64,000 nt of DNA. It comes from Ignavibacteria bacterium (lineage in GTDB: Bacteria; Bacteroidota; Ignavibacteria; Ignavibacteriales; Melioribacteraceae). The notes under the pieces were generated by a model. The model had not been told where the DNA came from. It searched no databases and saw nothing but the letters and a program-made list of their open reading frames with translations. The stretch's first letter is position 1; each line of letters starts with the position of its first letter. The stretch spans positions 1-64,000 of the forward strand of contig JAAYAN010000036.1 in the NCBI GenBank assembly GCA_012719345.1. The letters are read 5' to 3'. The translations under genes and the position numbers were made by a program. Positions 63,114 to 64,000 of this stretch are shown here, in pieces.

Positions 63114-64000
63114 ATGAACATGGGGAAAAGTGAAAAATTTATTCAGAAAATAAAAGAAAGTTATACTTTTAAAGGCGAAACAATTACAATGGGCGGTGCT
63201 ATATACGAAGGTGAATGTATAAACAATCTTAAAATAAAAATTCCGTTAAAAACCCTTAACCGCCACGGACTGATAGCAGGAGCAACAGGAACCGGCAAAA
63301 CAAAAACTTTGCAGGTTTTAGCTGAAGGGCTTTCCGAAAAAAGCATTCCGGTTTTATTAATGGATATTAAGGGAGATTTAAGCGGAATTGCAAAATCAGG
63401 AACTAATAATCCCAAAATTGAAGAAAGGCATAATAAAATAGGGGAGCCGTATAATCCCAAAGCTTTTCCGGTAGAACTTTTAACAATTTCCGACGAAAAA
63501 GGAGTAAGACTTCGGGCTACAGTTTCGGAATTCGGACCGGTTCTTTTTTCGAAAATTTTAGAATTAAATGATACACAGGCGGGAATAATTTCGGTGATAT
63601 TTAAGTATTGTGATGATAAAGGGCTTCCGCTGCTTGATCTAAAAGACTTTAAAAAAGTTATTCAATATATAACCAATGAAGGGAAAAAAGAAATTGAAGA
63701 ATCGTACGGGAAAATTTCCACTTCTTCAACCGGAATTATTTTAAGAAAAATAATTGAACTTGAACAGCAGAAAGCTGATCTTTTTTTTGGAGAAAAATCT
63801 TTTGAAGTTGATGATCTTGTACGCATAAATGACGAAGGATTGGGTGTAATATCTATATTAAGACTTATTGATATTCAGGACAGACCGAAATTATTTTCGA
63901 CATTTATGCTTAGTCTGCTTGGCGAAATTTACTCGTCTTTCCCGGAAGAAGGCGATTTAGACCAGCCCAAATTAATTATATTTATAGATGAAGCGCATTT
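63114..64000 (+). CDS. HerA/YjgR-like ATPase (cut by window end)
   Basis: The N-terminal 295 residues of a DUF853/YjgR-type HerA-FtsK-superfamily ATPase. Walker A is LIAGATGTGKTKTLQVLAEG, then VLLMDIKGDLSGIAKSG follows, with Walker B IFIDEAH at the window edge. YjgR-like proteins act as DNA-translocating or remodelling ATPases. Two ATGs (63114, 63120) are in frame; AAAGG precedes the first closely. The C-terminal part lies outside the window. Confidence 0.88.
   Translation, partial: MNMGKSEKFIQKIKESYTFKGETITMGGAIYEGECINNLKIKIPLKTLNRHGLIAGATGTGKTKTLQVLAEGLSEKSIPVLLMDIKGDLSGIAKSGTNNPKIEERHNKIGEPYNPKAFPVELLTISDEKGVRLRATVSEFGPVLFSKILELNDTQAGIISVIFKYCDDKGLPLLDLKDFKKVIQYITNEGKKEIEESYGKISTSSTGIILRKIIELEQQKADLFFGEKSFEVDDLVRINDEGLGVISILRLIDIQDRPKLFSTFMLSLLGEIYSSFPEEGDLDQPKLIIFIDEAH

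Overview
The window is a low-GC chromosomal segment carrying mostly single-copy housekeeping genes plus one accessory block. The gene families suggest a Gram-negative member of the Bacteroidota/Chlorobiota/Ignavibacteriota group: a FecI/FecR-type sigma/anti-sigma pair whose anti-sigma factor has a DUF4974-like tail, many lipoprotein signal peptides, an outer-membrane beta-barrel protein, a DUF2339/DUF3999 membrane pair, a YfbK-like VWA lipoprotein, and several UUG starts. An Ignavibacteria-like bacterium is my best guess, but this is inference because there is no rRNA here. I saw no tRNA, rRNA or CRISPR array.

Layout. 1-7.0 kb: the tail of tpiA, a DUF985 cupin, and a 1937-residue STAND-type NTPase with 38 consecutive TPR-like units. 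7.1-13 kb: a MeaB-type GTPase, the DUF3999/DUF2339 pair and an SDR-fold epimerase. 13.1-16.4 kb: ECF sigma factor, FecR-like anti-sigma factor, a TonB_C lipoprotein and an STN-TonB_C protein, with no TonB receptor between or after them. 16.4-27.7 kb: GH26 mannanase-like enzyme, Sua5, IMPase-like phosphatase, DUF493, two HAD enzymes, SRPBCC protein, VWA lipoprotein, and a four-gene operon (methyltransferase, chagasin-like lipoprotein, O-methyltransferase-like protein, exostosin-like glycosyltransferase).

27.7-40.8 kb is the accessory region. It starts with about 0.9 kb of REP-like hairpins and direct repeats, followed by an overlapping two-gene module (unknown protein plus DUF1828/1829). A second repeat pair lies next to a tiny membrane-protein gene. 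Then comes a six-gene minus-strand operon in the order res (frameshifted), toxin, XRE antitoxin, SecB-like chaperone, ORF6N protein, mod. This looks like a type III restriction-modification system with a tripartite toxin-antitoxin-chaperone (TAC) cassette inside it. Next is a Fic AMPylator gene bracketed by 73-bp direct repeats and preceded by a tandem promoter/operator repeat, and then an unknown acidic protein.

40.9-64 kb returns to core genes: YIP1-family membrane protein, PfkB kinase, PAS histidine kinase, priA, dxr-rseP operon, FabK/nitronate monooxygenase-like protein, metK-ahcY operon, aldehyde dehydrogenase-tag pair, PIN-PhoH ATPase, GYD protein, beta-barrel protein, aat, DMT exporter, cold-shock protein, a glutamine amidotransferase, and the start of a HerA/YjgR-like ATPase cut by the window end.

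The most interesting points are the res/TAC/ORF6N/mod operon, the receptor-less sigma/anti-sigma/STN-TonB_C cluster, the 38-unit TPR STAND protein, the repeat-bracketed fic cassette with its tandem promoters, a small-protein C-terminus encoded inside a dispersed repeat, and a glycosyltransferase with a strong Shine-Dalgarno but no canonical start codon.
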